Assembly: GCA_019787685.1 (NCBI GenBank)
Contig: JAHNUO010000002.1
Coordinates: forward strand, 496,001-560,000
Direction of reading: 5' to 3'
DNA length: 64,000 nucleotides
Origin: Chiua virens
Lineage: Eukaryota > Basidiomycota > Agaricomycetes > Boletales > Boletaceae
Positions 10,464 through 20,040 of this stretch are shown here, in pieces. Under the pieces are notes generated by a model. That model made no database searches, was not told the origin of the DNA, and saw nothing but the letters and a program-made list of their open reading frames with translations. Numbering within the stretch: the stretch's first letter is position 1; every line of letters begins with the position of its first letter. A program made the translations under genes and the position numbers.

Positions 10464-13400
10464 ATGAGTACTAGATGTACCCGTGCCACGAACACAACCA
10501 CTCACCCTGGAGCCATTCTTCTTGCTGCACAGGGAAAATGGTGCACCAAAGCGGAAAAAGCAGCAGACAACAGTCAGGCAGGAACTTGAGAAGGCGGCAG
10601 CTGAGAAGGCGGCACAAGAGCATGTCATTGCTATTGCCAAGTTAGTCATGCAACTGCATGAAGAGCAGAACACTGCAGCCGCCATACCTGTGAGCAATCT
10701 ATTCATTCTGATGGCATCCTTCATCATGAATTGATTCATTGCTACCAAAGACTGCGACTGCCAGTGCACCGAGAGGGACAGGCACCCACCCTAGTAGCAA
10801 GTCAAGTGCTACAGGTAGCGAACCAACGTGAAGGACATTGTCAGGTAGAGGATACTACAGTGAGTCATGGCACCGACCTCATTCTGCCTTCCATCACAAG
10901 GCAACTGGAATAATTACAGGACTTCGAGAGTACAGTCCCTGGGCCAGATACGAAGGGTGCAAGTTCTCATCCAAGCAGCAAGTTAGGCACTAGTAGTGCG
11001 GCAGTAGGCCAAGGTTAGTCATAGTAGCAGCTTTTCAAACTGAAACTCACCAACTTTGTAGGCACCAAAGGTCAGACCCAATCTAGAGTGAAAGGGAAGA
11101 AAGGGAAGACTTCGCTCAAGGCAATGATTTGTGAAGCAAGCAAGTTGACAAGTTTGGACACCAGCGGCAACGTGCCACAATACCCGAGTCTGCCAAAGTA
11201 GGTACTCACGTACTGCTTCTCCCATCAATCATGTTATTTCTCACAGAGGCCACCTTATTCTTCATTAATCTTCTGGTTGCTGACTATGAATCTGTTAACA
11301 GGGATCATGAGTCAGACTCAGATGTTGACGAACGTACAATTACAGGATGGTATAGATGTGTCCAGGAAAGTCGGAAAACACCAAGGCTATGACCCGTCGC
11401 CACTGTAGAAACATGATCAACTACATCAACCTCCGTGTCCAAGCTTGGTAGTCGGCCTAGCAAGGCAGCAACTGAGAGTACTCAACTCACTCAATATTCA
11501 CAGACAGAAGCTGATGCCGGTATTACCTTGAAATTTGGAGGGTTTGATCTTGACTGCAATGAGGAGGAGGAGGAGGAAAGAATGGCTCTCAGAAAGGGGA
11601 AGGATAGGAATGTTGCTTTGGTGCGTGCTGAACTTGTCGTCTACCATTCTTTTTTACAGTTTACAAATCCATTCACTGAATCAACTGTACAGATTGTTCC
11701 TTCTGATCCGGACTACGATGTTGAAATTGAACCAAGTCAAATCCCCCCCTGGTATGACAATTACGAGCATACCCCTCCTCCGACTCAGCCTCGCGTACCC
11801 TCGACTACATTAAAGAGAAAGATTATGCAAGTTCCAACCAGTGATCCCATGGAGGTTCTTCTTGAGCTTCCCGCCGAGCTTGAAGTTGACATGGACATTG
11901 ATACTGTCAATGTCATGATGAGTGACGTGAGAATGACAGCGACAGTAGGTCCTTCGTTTTGTTGTCTCCCTATGCTCACGCTATACCTTGTCAGACATCA
12001 GTCAGTATCATTCATGCGGATGACACTCAGCCAATGCTGAAGAAGGCCAAGATGGAGGCAGCAGGCGAAACTTCCCTCAGAAAGGCAAAGACCTCAGAGC
12101 ACAAGGCCTGCAGTGATTATAAGAACAGTGACCTTCCTGTTGAGGCAAACCAGAGGTGGACGAACATGTTCATGGATACCATCATTCTCTGGGCAGGGGG
12201 ACAGATGAGTATTTGGTCTGTTCCTGACGAGATCTTGGTAGCAGCTCTTCAAGAGATCTTTGATGTTGTCTACCCTGATGTTGCACACAAGGTTACTATT
12301 GACAGTCCCATGGTTGGGGTGGTGCATGATCCCCTTATTTCACACTTTCATGCTCCCATTGTTACAATAGTCCCGGGTAGGGCCTAGCGTAGACGCAAAA
12401 GCGCTAAGTACCAAGCGGCTGCGATAACTCAAACAACCACCACTTGATATGTGGCGTGCTGTAGAGTTCAAGGAGGGTTACTGGTCAGCGGATTGCTACC
12501 AGTGAGACGAGTTAGAACTTAGGACATTGCCTAAGAGCGTCCTGTTGGGAATTATATCCGAAGGACCGAGACTGCCCCTTGCGATCGGGGTGGACCGAGA
12601 TGCTGGACGTTGGTCGCAGCGACGAGGGATGGCTTAGGTTAAGCCTGAAGAGGAGCAGTGATACTAGCTAGATTGCGTAGATCAAGACTGAGGTACAGGA
12701 GTATCACTGCACAGTATTTATACTATGAAAGTTGTGCACTGGACCAACAGTCCAAAAGAGGTGGCCAGGAAGAGCAGAACAGTCAAAGGGCCAAAAGGAG
12801 TCATACAGAGCGGAAGCACCAGGACGGACGAAAGTGTAAAAGGTAAAATGCGGAAGCTGTCCAAATGACAGTGGAAGTGAAAGCGATCCCTACCGGATCA
12901 GGAAGTGGAAGGAATAAAGTGATGACAGAACAACAGGGTTGGGCCAGAGTCGCGTAATCAGAACAGTAGGAAGAAGAAAGGGAAAAGCGGGGCAAAGGGT
13001 TAAGCCCTTGCTGAGTCATCCGAAGTGAAGGTAAGCTGTGCAGATTGAACGTAGGAGGTACCTGTAGTACCGAGCATAGTGAAAGTAGCAAAGAAAGTAA
13101 AGAAAAGATGAATCATAACACCCATTGCCCTTCACTGAAATATGTACTTAGGTGTCGCAACACTTGAACTGAGTGGCGCAGCGGATTCGGATCCGCTGCA
13201 CTCGCTATGGTGACCCACTATTTTTGGGATATGGCCAAAAACGACAGTGATATTGAGGGGTCTAATGCGATGATCCAATGCAAAGCTATGCAGATGATTG
13301 CTCCCCCACATTTCAGGTTCATTCAAGAAAATCAAGCTACTTCTGACCCACAGCGTAACTTCCGTGCTCCATTCATTATCAATGTCATTGTGATTGCCCA

Positions 13401-13883
13401 TTTGAGCAAGATCTCGGGCGCCTGTCGATGTCCTGTCCCTTGGAACTGAAAAATTGCAGCAAGACTATGATATGGAAGGTGTTATTGCGCTTGCAACAGC
13501 TGCAGTAAAAAATATTTGTACTGTTTTAATCTGCTATGCTGATCAAATTTGATGTCTCAAAGCTCGAGCATGCGTTCACGCTTTACCATGAGGGCAAAGT
13601 TTTCGTCCAAGAAGCTGTGAAGGATTTGGTGGGGAAGAAGAAAGTGACGCTGCTCAAGACACTCAACAAAGCAACCAGGATCTTGAGCAAGCAGGATCAG
13701 TTATTCTCTCATGCCAACTGGGGCAGGCCAACAGACAATTACACCAGCTTGCTCATCAAGAAGGGTCCCAAAAACACAGCTGAGATCATCCAGACTGCGT
13801 TAGACATGCTCGGCCATACCCCCGAAATATCCAAGGGTTCCCGTGGCAGTGATGCTGTTAACCTGCGCACTTTACTTTGGTAA
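10464..13883 (+). pseudogene. DUF6532-type transposon-associated gene, broken
   Basis: A plus-strand gene divergent from the Plavaka copy, starting only 192 bp away. The N-terminus (MSTRCTRATNTTTHPGAIL) followed by an Ala/Glu/Lys/Gln-rich coiled-coil-like stretch resembles proteins that often accompany DUF6532 domains in mushrooms. A long frame at 11435-12040 is acidic. DUF6532-like sequence starts near 12110 (SDLPVEANQRWTNMFMDTII) and stops near 12320, then resumes at about 13165 (EWRSGFGSAALAMVTHYFW) and continues through APPHFRFIQENQATSDPQR near 13310. About 800 bp of unrelated sequence interrupts the domain. A one-base shift lies near 10570, and a frame change near 13540 precedes the last open frame (13536-13883). 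Function of the family is unknown. The domain name is from memory and would need an HMM search. Confidence 0.65.
12388..13135. other. Probable insertion inside the DUF6532 domain
   Basis: Non-coding-looking sequence without long frames separates two halves of the DUF6532-like domain. Within it, 12543-13120 starts TGTTGGGAATTATATCC and ends AATCATAACA, which resembles LTR termini. The flanks CGTCC and CCCAT do not form a target duplication, so I do not call it an LTR. Confidence 0.4.
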
Positions 13884-14328
13884 TGTTCCTCCTAAACCCG
13901 GGCCTGGACCTGCATGAAGCTGACTGACAATTTTCCAGATCCAATTCCATTGTATCAACATGTTGACGTTCAACTCAGGCATGCCCACTCCACAATTTTG
14001 AACTGCTTTAATCACTTTTTGTGCACATTTCAAGTTCACTTACACTACTTTAATCACTTTTTTTGTAGTATCTACTTCTTTTTCAATGGACAACTGGTGT
14101 GACTTTCTCTACTTTCACCTCTTGTGACAATTCCTTCCAAGTCTGAAAAGTGGGATAATAGAAGCCACACAAGCTGAGTTCAAGAGATCGAGTGGCATTG
14201 GACGTCTTGTGTGGCCTTATCTTGGACCACTTATCAGACCGTACAAGTATGGTAATTGTGATCAAGCGTTGTCTAAGACTGACAACAAATTGCTGATGGA
14301 GATGGTGAGTGTGAGGGAGGACAGTGAC
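13884..14328. other. Intergenic, with a 10-bp inverted repeat
   Basis: No gene is visible. A direct repeat of CTTTAATCACTTTTT occurs twice near 14007-14062. GCCACACAAG (14164-14173) and CTTGTGTGGC (14206-14215) form an inverted repeat. Confidence 0.5.
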
Positions 14329-14675
14329 GATGATGACACGAACACCACATTATCGTGGTGTTCGTGTCATCATCATCATCATCATCATTGTTGTCGGGTG
14401 AGGGTGACTCAGAGGGCAAGGACAATGGGGGTGAGTGAGGACAATGACAATGACATGAGCACCATGATAATGTGGTGCTTGTGTCATTGTTGTCATTGTC
14501 ATCATTGTCAGGTGAGGGTGGCAAGAGGATAATGGAGGTAAGGGAGAACAACAACAACACAAGCACCATGATAACATGGTGTTCGTGTTGTTGTTGTTGT
14601 TGTCGTCATCATTGTCAGGTGAGGGTGAGGGTGAGGACAACAATAGCACCACATTATCATGGTGCTCATGTTGTC
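14329..14675. repeat. Tandem array of four long hairpins (cruciform minisatellite)
   Basis: Four units of roughly 100 bp, each with a long inverted repeat around a short AT-rich loop. Unit 1 arms 14329-14348/14355-14374 pair perfectly over 20 bp. Unit 2 arms are 14440-14464/14473-14500 (a 3-base gap). Unit 3 arms 14547-14570/14575-14598 have two mismatches. Unit 4 arms 14636-14651/14660-14675 have two mismatches. The inner core (A/G)(G/A)CACCA is shared, while the outer stem differs between units (GATGACAC, CAATGACA, AACAACAA types). Spacers share GTCAGGTGAGGGTG. Low-complexity Ser/His/Thr-rich frames across it are artefacts. Confidence 0.85.
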
Positions 14676-14776
14676 ATCATCATTGCCATTGTTGTCAGGA
14701 ACTCAGAGAGGGGTGGCACAAAGGAAGGAGGGTGGGTGAATGCAGGAAGGGTGAGTCACATTGATGATACAACAAC

Positions 14777-14799
14777 GTGCTGCATTGTCATTGCAGCAC
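14777..14799. repeat. 8-bp hairpin GTGCTGCA/TGCAGCAC
   Basis: Perfect 8-bp arms (14777-14784 and 14792-14799) around a 7-base loop, just after the hairpin array. It is embedded in CATTGTCATTG-like sequence similar to the array spacers. Confidence 0.6.
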
Positions 14800-14965
14800 A
14801 TTGTGGCATTGTCCTCATGTCCAGGTAGCACAAAGGGTGGGGGTGACGTGTTCATCACATTATATCACTAGCCTCATCACAGGTTGCCATCATTGCATGA
14901 CATCATTGCATGTCATTGTGTGTCATTGCCAGGTGCCAGGGTGGCATGGAAAGGTCAAGGGCAAG

Positions 14966-15035
14966 GTGTAGGTAGAGGTGAGGTGTAGGTGAGGTGAGGT
15001 GTAGGAAGGGTGAGGTGTAGGAAGGTGAGTGTAGG
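14966..15035. repeat. G-rich minisatellite (GAGGTGTAGG variants)
   Basis: Short tandem copies of GAGGTGTAGG, GTGAGGTGTAG and GAAGGGTGAGG on the plus strand, with no coding potential. Confidence 0.7.
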
Positions 15036-15346
15036 GGATCGTCTTCTCGTCACGACAGCTCATCGATTTCCATTTTAGGTAGTACCTGCACCCAGCAAAC
15101 ACCCACACCCGTGACCCAGCCAGGTGTCAGACACCCCTGCTATTGCCTAATTTGAACTGATAATCACATTGGACAAGCGATCTATGATCAATCTCTGTGC
15201 TATCAAAGTTGATTACCTTGTTTACCAAGGTCACTCCACATGAGAATTCGTGGGAATAGTCTACACGATTTGACCCTTTAGGAAGGAGGCTGTCCATGCG
15301 CCACAGCAATCCCACTCTGCATTCATGGGAATTGGATGCCATCTGG

Positions 15347-15592
15347 ACATGACGTACAGTACAGTTTTCACAACCATACAATAATAACATGGTGCATTGC
15401 CCTCTGTTCATTCTGCCTCTCGCGCGTTAATCCACCATGCTGCAGTTAATTTGTCCAGACTGTCTAGCCAGCTCCCCCCCACATGAGGTACAGTACAGAA
15501 AATAACATGGTGCGTTACCCTCCATTCATTCTGCTTCTTGTGCCTTAATCCACCATGCTGCAGTTACTTTGTCCAGACTGTCTAGCCAGCCA
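15347..15592. repeat. Tandem duplication, period about 134 bp
   Basis: The block beginning ACATGACGTACAGTACAG at 15347 is repeated from ACATGAGGTACAGTACAG at 15481. Both contain ATAACATGGTGC, TTAATCCACCATGCTGCAGTTA and GTCCAGACTGTCTAGCCAGC. No gene is seen between 15130 and 15700. Confidence 0.75.
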
Positions 15593-15713
15593 TCCTCAAC
15601 TCGTAGATGTTCATTGGGATGTGTTATGAAAAGATTGTCATTGAAGTTATGCAATAGTCAGATGCTACTTTGACTGGGACTGTGTGAGAGCACTATGTAT
15701 GCATTAAATGCTG

Positions 15714-16553
15714 TCAGCTTCCTGGTTGGGGGGTTGCCAATCTCCCTCCACCTCTTGATCTTTTGCTGGTGACAGCAAACTTTTCCCCCAGTGATAGCAC
15801 ACATCCATGGATGGTGTCCTGCGCTTGCACAACAAAGATTGTTTCTTTCGCCTGTTTGCACCATGAGCATGTTGTGCATTTGTTCCACAATCTCCAAACT
15901 GAGTGCTTTGGGGCAACAAGAACATGGCTTTTCCAAGGTTCCTGTGTGAAGTTGATTGGTGGGCAAGATGGATTTGTTATGATAGTAAGTGATTGCAATG
16001 TTTGAATGTGGTACAACCAACAATTCCCATGTCGAACATGTTGCAGCAGATCTGTCCACACAGCATCCATGACACAAACCTGCTGCTTCAGACGGATGAC
16101 TGTCGTAAACTGTTCATACAATTTGCAGCCCATTATCTCTTCCACACTATCCAGTGTGGAATTGCATGGATAGTAAAGAGGTGTGCTTTTTTTAGAAATG
16201 ACCAGAGGGAATTGATGGAAATCACTAACTAGAATCATGTTCATGCCTCCAAATGGAGTGTCCTCAACATCCTCATGATCCCCGCCCATCACCTTCACTC
16301 TCACAATGCAATGTGACAATTGTGCAAAGAATTTGTGGGAAACCATTGAAATCTTGTCAATAATCAAGTATGTTTTGTCCTTCCAAAATTGTGCAAGCTT
16401 TTTTAATGCACATGCTCCAGGTTCTTGTCCATTCACAGAGATTCCAGCAAGTACATGCAATGTTTTCCCATCAATGAGCAATGCAGCAATGCCGGTGTAT
16501 GCTCCTTTTACAAGTCGTTCCTCCATGTTTTTCAATGTGAAGTTTTTGGTCAC
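15714..16553 (-). pseudogene. PIF1-like DNA helicase fragment (Helitron-type or related)
   Basis: A 280-codon open frame carrying the N-terminal half of a PIF1-family superfamily 1B helicase: AYTGIAALLIDGKTLHVLAG, then the Walker B region TYLIIDKISMVS, GGMNMILVSDFHQFPLV, YEQFTTVIRLKQQ, MDAVWTDLLQHVRHG and APKHSVWRLWNK. Walker A (GxGKS/T) is not within the frame, so the 5' part is missing or out of frame. The conserved DE of Walker B reads DK. The C-terminal half (motifs V and VI) is also absent. Such genes occur both in Helitrons and as free mobile helicases in mushrooms. I found no Helitron 5'-TC or 3' hairpin-CTRR end, so its origin is open. Solo LTR 3 lies beyond its 5' side. Confidence 0.75.
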
Positions 16554-16835
16554 TGTTTGAATTGTTTTTGAGAGAACTGCTCAGAACTTTGCAACCCCTA
16601 AAGAACATCCCCCTGACCACCAAGCAGGTATTATGGACAAACTGGAGAGCAAAAACAAACCTTCAGCCATCCTCCATCACCACCCTGTTCAAAGCACACC
16701 AGCAACAAAAATTGCCAACACTGAGACTAATGCTGCCATGGAGATAAACAACAATGATCACTCATCCCTTCCCTCCCATTCATTTATCTCTGCCCAGACC
16801 AACATTAGCGTCATGCACCCTCAAAGCTGTGGACC

Positions 16836-17422
16836 TGTTAGGGACTGTGTGACTTGAAGGTAGCCAACTCCAGATCTCCAGAGTTGTAGTGTCAGACGGG
16901 ACTTGGCTTCACCTTATGTGGTGCACCCTTGTCACAGTCTGTCCCTATATTTCAGACATGCGGAGAATGGAGGTAGATATATGACTCAACACATAAAGTG
17001 GAGTCAAGCGGAGTAAAGACCGTCAAGGTCTTATGGAGTGTTCGGAGTGAGTCATACAAATAAACTAATATTCAGACTAAAGTTACAATTGAAGTAACTA
17101 TGGTTTATATACTCGGAGGAAACATAATGATTAGTCACAGAGCAAGGAGATGAGTAATACGGAGAAACGGAGAATGACTAATTCTGAATAAGACAGGAGA
17201 TCGGGAAACTACATAGCCAGAGGTAAGTCGGGTACTGAGAAAGCTGGAGCTGTGCTCGTAAGCGAGACACAGGTTATGTACTAAAAACAAAAGAGGAAAC
17301 ATATGTACGTAATGGAGGTCCGGGATCACAGAGTTGCATCCTGAGGGTGATCGACCCGGAGTTATCGTCTAAGAGGTACAGAGTTATATCCAGAGGAATG
17401 GAGAACAGAGCGGTATATGACA
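16836..17422 (+). mobile_element. Solo LTR 3, same family as solo LTR 1
   Basis: A 587-bp block starting TGTTAG and ending TATATGACA, flanked by a perfect 5-bp target duplication GGACC (16831-16835 and 17423-17427). It aligns end to end with 400-985 with about nine in ten bases identical by eye. Because each copy has its own different target duplication, they are independent insertions that became solo LTRs, not the two ends of one 16-kb element. Confidence 0.92.
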
Positions 17423-17655
17423 GGACCATCCTACACCAATCCCAACCTTTTAAATTGTTTCATAGATAATGACCAAGTCATGATGTATCCCAATAAAATC
17501 AAAAGGTGTGTCAATTAGCATCACTCGCATGCAATCTCACTGAAGTCATCGAAAGCCAGATCTCTCAACTTTGTTCATACACCAATAACACAAAATGTGT
17601 ATACTCACTTGGAAACATCTCCCAAGCTGCATCATGGGGTAAATACAATCCTAAC
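17423..17655. other. No gene seen between solo LTR 3 and the MITE
   Basis: The minus strand holds a short frame with AAWEMFPSEYTHFVLLVYEQ that might be an upstream piece of the PIF1-like element, but it is too short and broken to assign. Confidence 0.3.
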
Positions 17656-17880
17656 TACAGTGAGCAACAAAACTGATGCAATGTTTGTAGCATTTTGATT
17701 GAAGCATGAATATTGAGAGCCCTGTTGATGCTAGACCCCCTAATCTAGGTACCATTGGAAAGCCCTGATCAAGGGCTTTCCAATGGTATATGGGTTTATT
17801 ATGTAATTCTTACTATATCAGGAAATATTTCGAAATTGATGTGAGGTACTCATTGCATCAGTTTTGTTGCTGACACTCTA
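17656..17880. mobile_element. Foldback MITE with TA ends
   Basis: Terminal arms share a perfect 21-bp core, AGCAACAAAACTGATGCAAT(G), at 17663-17683 and inverted at 17851-17871. The left end reads TA-CAGTG and the right end CACTC-TA, like Tc1/mariner termini. The middle carries a perfect 16-bp hairpin (17751-17766 and 17772-17787, loop GATCA) centred almost exactly on the element's midpoint. It codes for nothing. It lies 43 bp before the Tc1 reading frame, so it may derive from the transposon's 5' end. Confidence 0.7.
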
Positions 17881-17922
17881 AAGTATTCAAAATGCATATT
17901 GCAAGTGGTTATTACATAAGCA

Positions 17923-19017
17923 ATGGATCATGTGACATGTAATAAGTTCAACATGATACAAACAAACACACACACTATCACTTTGTCCACAACCACCATC
18001 ATGAAATCTCTTTCAGTTGACCAAACTCATTATATTATCTCTCTCTTGGAATTGGGACAATCAACCCATCAAATTGCTCAATCTACTGGTCTCAACCAAT
18101 CTACTATTAGTAGACTCAGGTCCAAACATCTTCCCAACCTACCCAAAGCCTCTGGTGGTTGTCCTTCCATCATTTCTCCTACCGATATACATCATGCTAT
18201 TCGTCTTATTGGATCTGGGAAGGCTGAGAATGCAGTTCAGGTGACCAAAACACTTCAAGAAGTGAAGAACCATTCTATGTCCCCCCAGACCATCCGCCGC
18301 CACTTGAAGAAAGCTGGTATGAAGGCTGTAGTGAAGCAAAAATGCCCTCTTCTTGCCCAGCGTCATAGGAGAGCAAGGATGGACTTTGCTCTAAGCCATC
18401 AGCATTGGACTGTTGAGGACTGGAAGTGAGTTATATGGTCAGATGAGACCAAAATTAATCGCATTGGGTCAGATGGCAGGAAATGGGCATGGAAAAGGGC
18501 AGAAGAGGGTCTTAGTGACAGGATTGTGGAGGGAACAGTTAAGTTTGGGGGAGGATCAGTGATGCTATGGGGCTGTATGACCTGGGAAGGTGTTGGAATG
18601 GCTTGCAAGATTGATGGTAAGATGGATGCTGATCTCTATGTGCAGATTTTGGAGGATGAACTCCAACAAACTCTGGTGGATTATGGATTTTCCCCAGAAG
18701 ACATTATCTTCCAGCAAGATAATGACCCCAAGCACACCAGCAGGAAGGCTAGGGAGTGGCTTGATGACCATGAATTTGAGGTCATGGTATGGCCTGCTCA
18801 GTCTCCAGACCTTAATCCCATAGAACATCTATGGTTTCTCCTCAAAAGAAGACTTGCAGAGTATCCTGAGCCAGCTAAGGGGATATTGGAACTTTGGGAG
18901 AGGATTAAAGTGGAATGGTATAAGATTGGGGTGGAGGAGTATCAGAGATTGATTGAGAGCATGCCTAGAAGAGTTCAGGAGGTCATCAAAGCCAAAGGAG
19001 GATACACTTCATACTAA
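17923..19017 (+). pseudogene. Tc1/mariner transposase with one premature TGA
   Basis: One continuous frame of about 364 codons interrupted only by TGA at 18427-18429. The N-terminal helix-turn-helix (LLELGQSTHQIAQSTGLNQS, TISRLRSKHL) is followed by a second HTH (SPQTIRRHLKKAGMKA). The catalytic triad is visible: D in VIWSDETKI, D in IIFQQDNDPKHTS, E in LNPIEHLWFLLK. Exactly 34 residues separate the last two, the DD34E spacing of Tc1. The stop falls between EDWK and VIWSDE, where relatives usually have Arg, so a CGA to TGA change is likely. No right terminal repeat follows the stop codon. The likely start is ATG 17923 or 18001. Confidence 0.9.
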
Positions 19018-20040
19018 TTTGTGATACATGATCAATGAACCACCCTTTGTGACCCCAAAACAAACAAACCTATTGTAATCTGGATTGTAGGACATATTCT
19101 GAACCTATGGTTTGAAAAAGATGGTTTCCCAGATAAACAGGCATCCATCACTGTCACACCTGTGTGCAATCGGGTGTGGATTGAAACCTTACAACTTCTC
19201 ACTCAGTTATCGGATCCAAATGAAAGCAAGCAATCACCCATGCATATGATAGCATGATTCATACAGAAATCAGAAAATCTCACAGAATTGGACTACAAGC
19301 ATTGAAGTGGCAATCTGGCAAAAATTCATCTGAAACCATACATTGTTGAACATCACAGACTGAACTGTTAACCTCCTTCAACTGCCCTTTTGCGTACAGA
19401 CACTGTTCTTGGAAGTATATGATGCCCACGAAGTCCTGACAGCTAAGAAAAACATGCAGACCCTCTCCCCTCTTAATCTTCACAAGAACGATCTTATCCT
19501 TTGGAAGGAAAAATAATGTACTACCGTGTGAAAGACCCTCTTACCAAAAAATGGGGTCATTGTGCACAGATAGAAATGCTTGCAGTTTCATTACTACACC
19601 GCTTATCTGGCATGAATGTGCCCAACTCAGAGAGTGATGAAGGTGAGATAGATAATTTACACATCTAAACTTAGTTATATAATACATCCTCTTGTGAAAT
19701 GTCACAAGCAATCGCAGACGTGGTAAACAAGGTTTCTGCTGGCAAAGCCCGGCGCTCACCAAGTAAGGGTATCTACTGCACAATGATGAAAACACAGATC
19801 ATCATCAGCCAACCAGAGCTCAGAAAACCACAAGCCGTAAACGTCCGTAACTCGCTAAACTTCTCCCGACGCTTATTTCATCTGAAGGGTTTTGCTGATG
19901 TACTCCAATGGTGGCTGTGCTGTCGAGGTGCCAAGTTACGTATTTACGGTGGCGGTGCGTAAATTTCCCGTGTGTAAGGTGAATCGCGGCAAATTTGCGA
20001 CAGTTTGGAACGCGAGTTTTCCTTATCACTCACATACTCG
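19018..20040. other. Boundary region, no recognised gene
   Basis: The left part holds a minus-strand frame (19483-19280) with no family I recognise. After about 19,700 the base composition changes to that of the gene block; the last few hundred bases are likely the FUR1 promoter and 5' leader. Confidence 0.4.

Noticed and set aside
12543..13120. A fourth solo LTR
   Set aside because: The ends look LTR-like, but the 5-bp flanks (CGTCC and CCCAT) do not match and no second copy is in the window.
14273..14828. Several Ser/His/Thr/Asp-rich frames on both strands
   Set aside because: They are readings of the hairpin minisatellite; composition follows the triplet-like repeats and no start or domain supports them.
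400..17422. One 17-kb LTR retrotransposon bounded by solo LTRs 1 and 3
   Set aside because: Each LTR has its own different target duplication (GCAGA/GCAAA and GGACC), and the DNA between holds unrelated transposons and no retrotransposon pol.
15714..17655. A complete Helitron
   Set aside because: Only a central helicase segment is visible; no Rep domain, no 5'-TC end and no 3' hairpin with CTRR were found.
18427..18443. A 17-bp intron (GTGAGTTATATGGTCAG) removing the TGA in the Tc1 transposase
   Set aside because: It is far below fungal intron size and its removal would delete the conserved VIW before the catalytic Asp.
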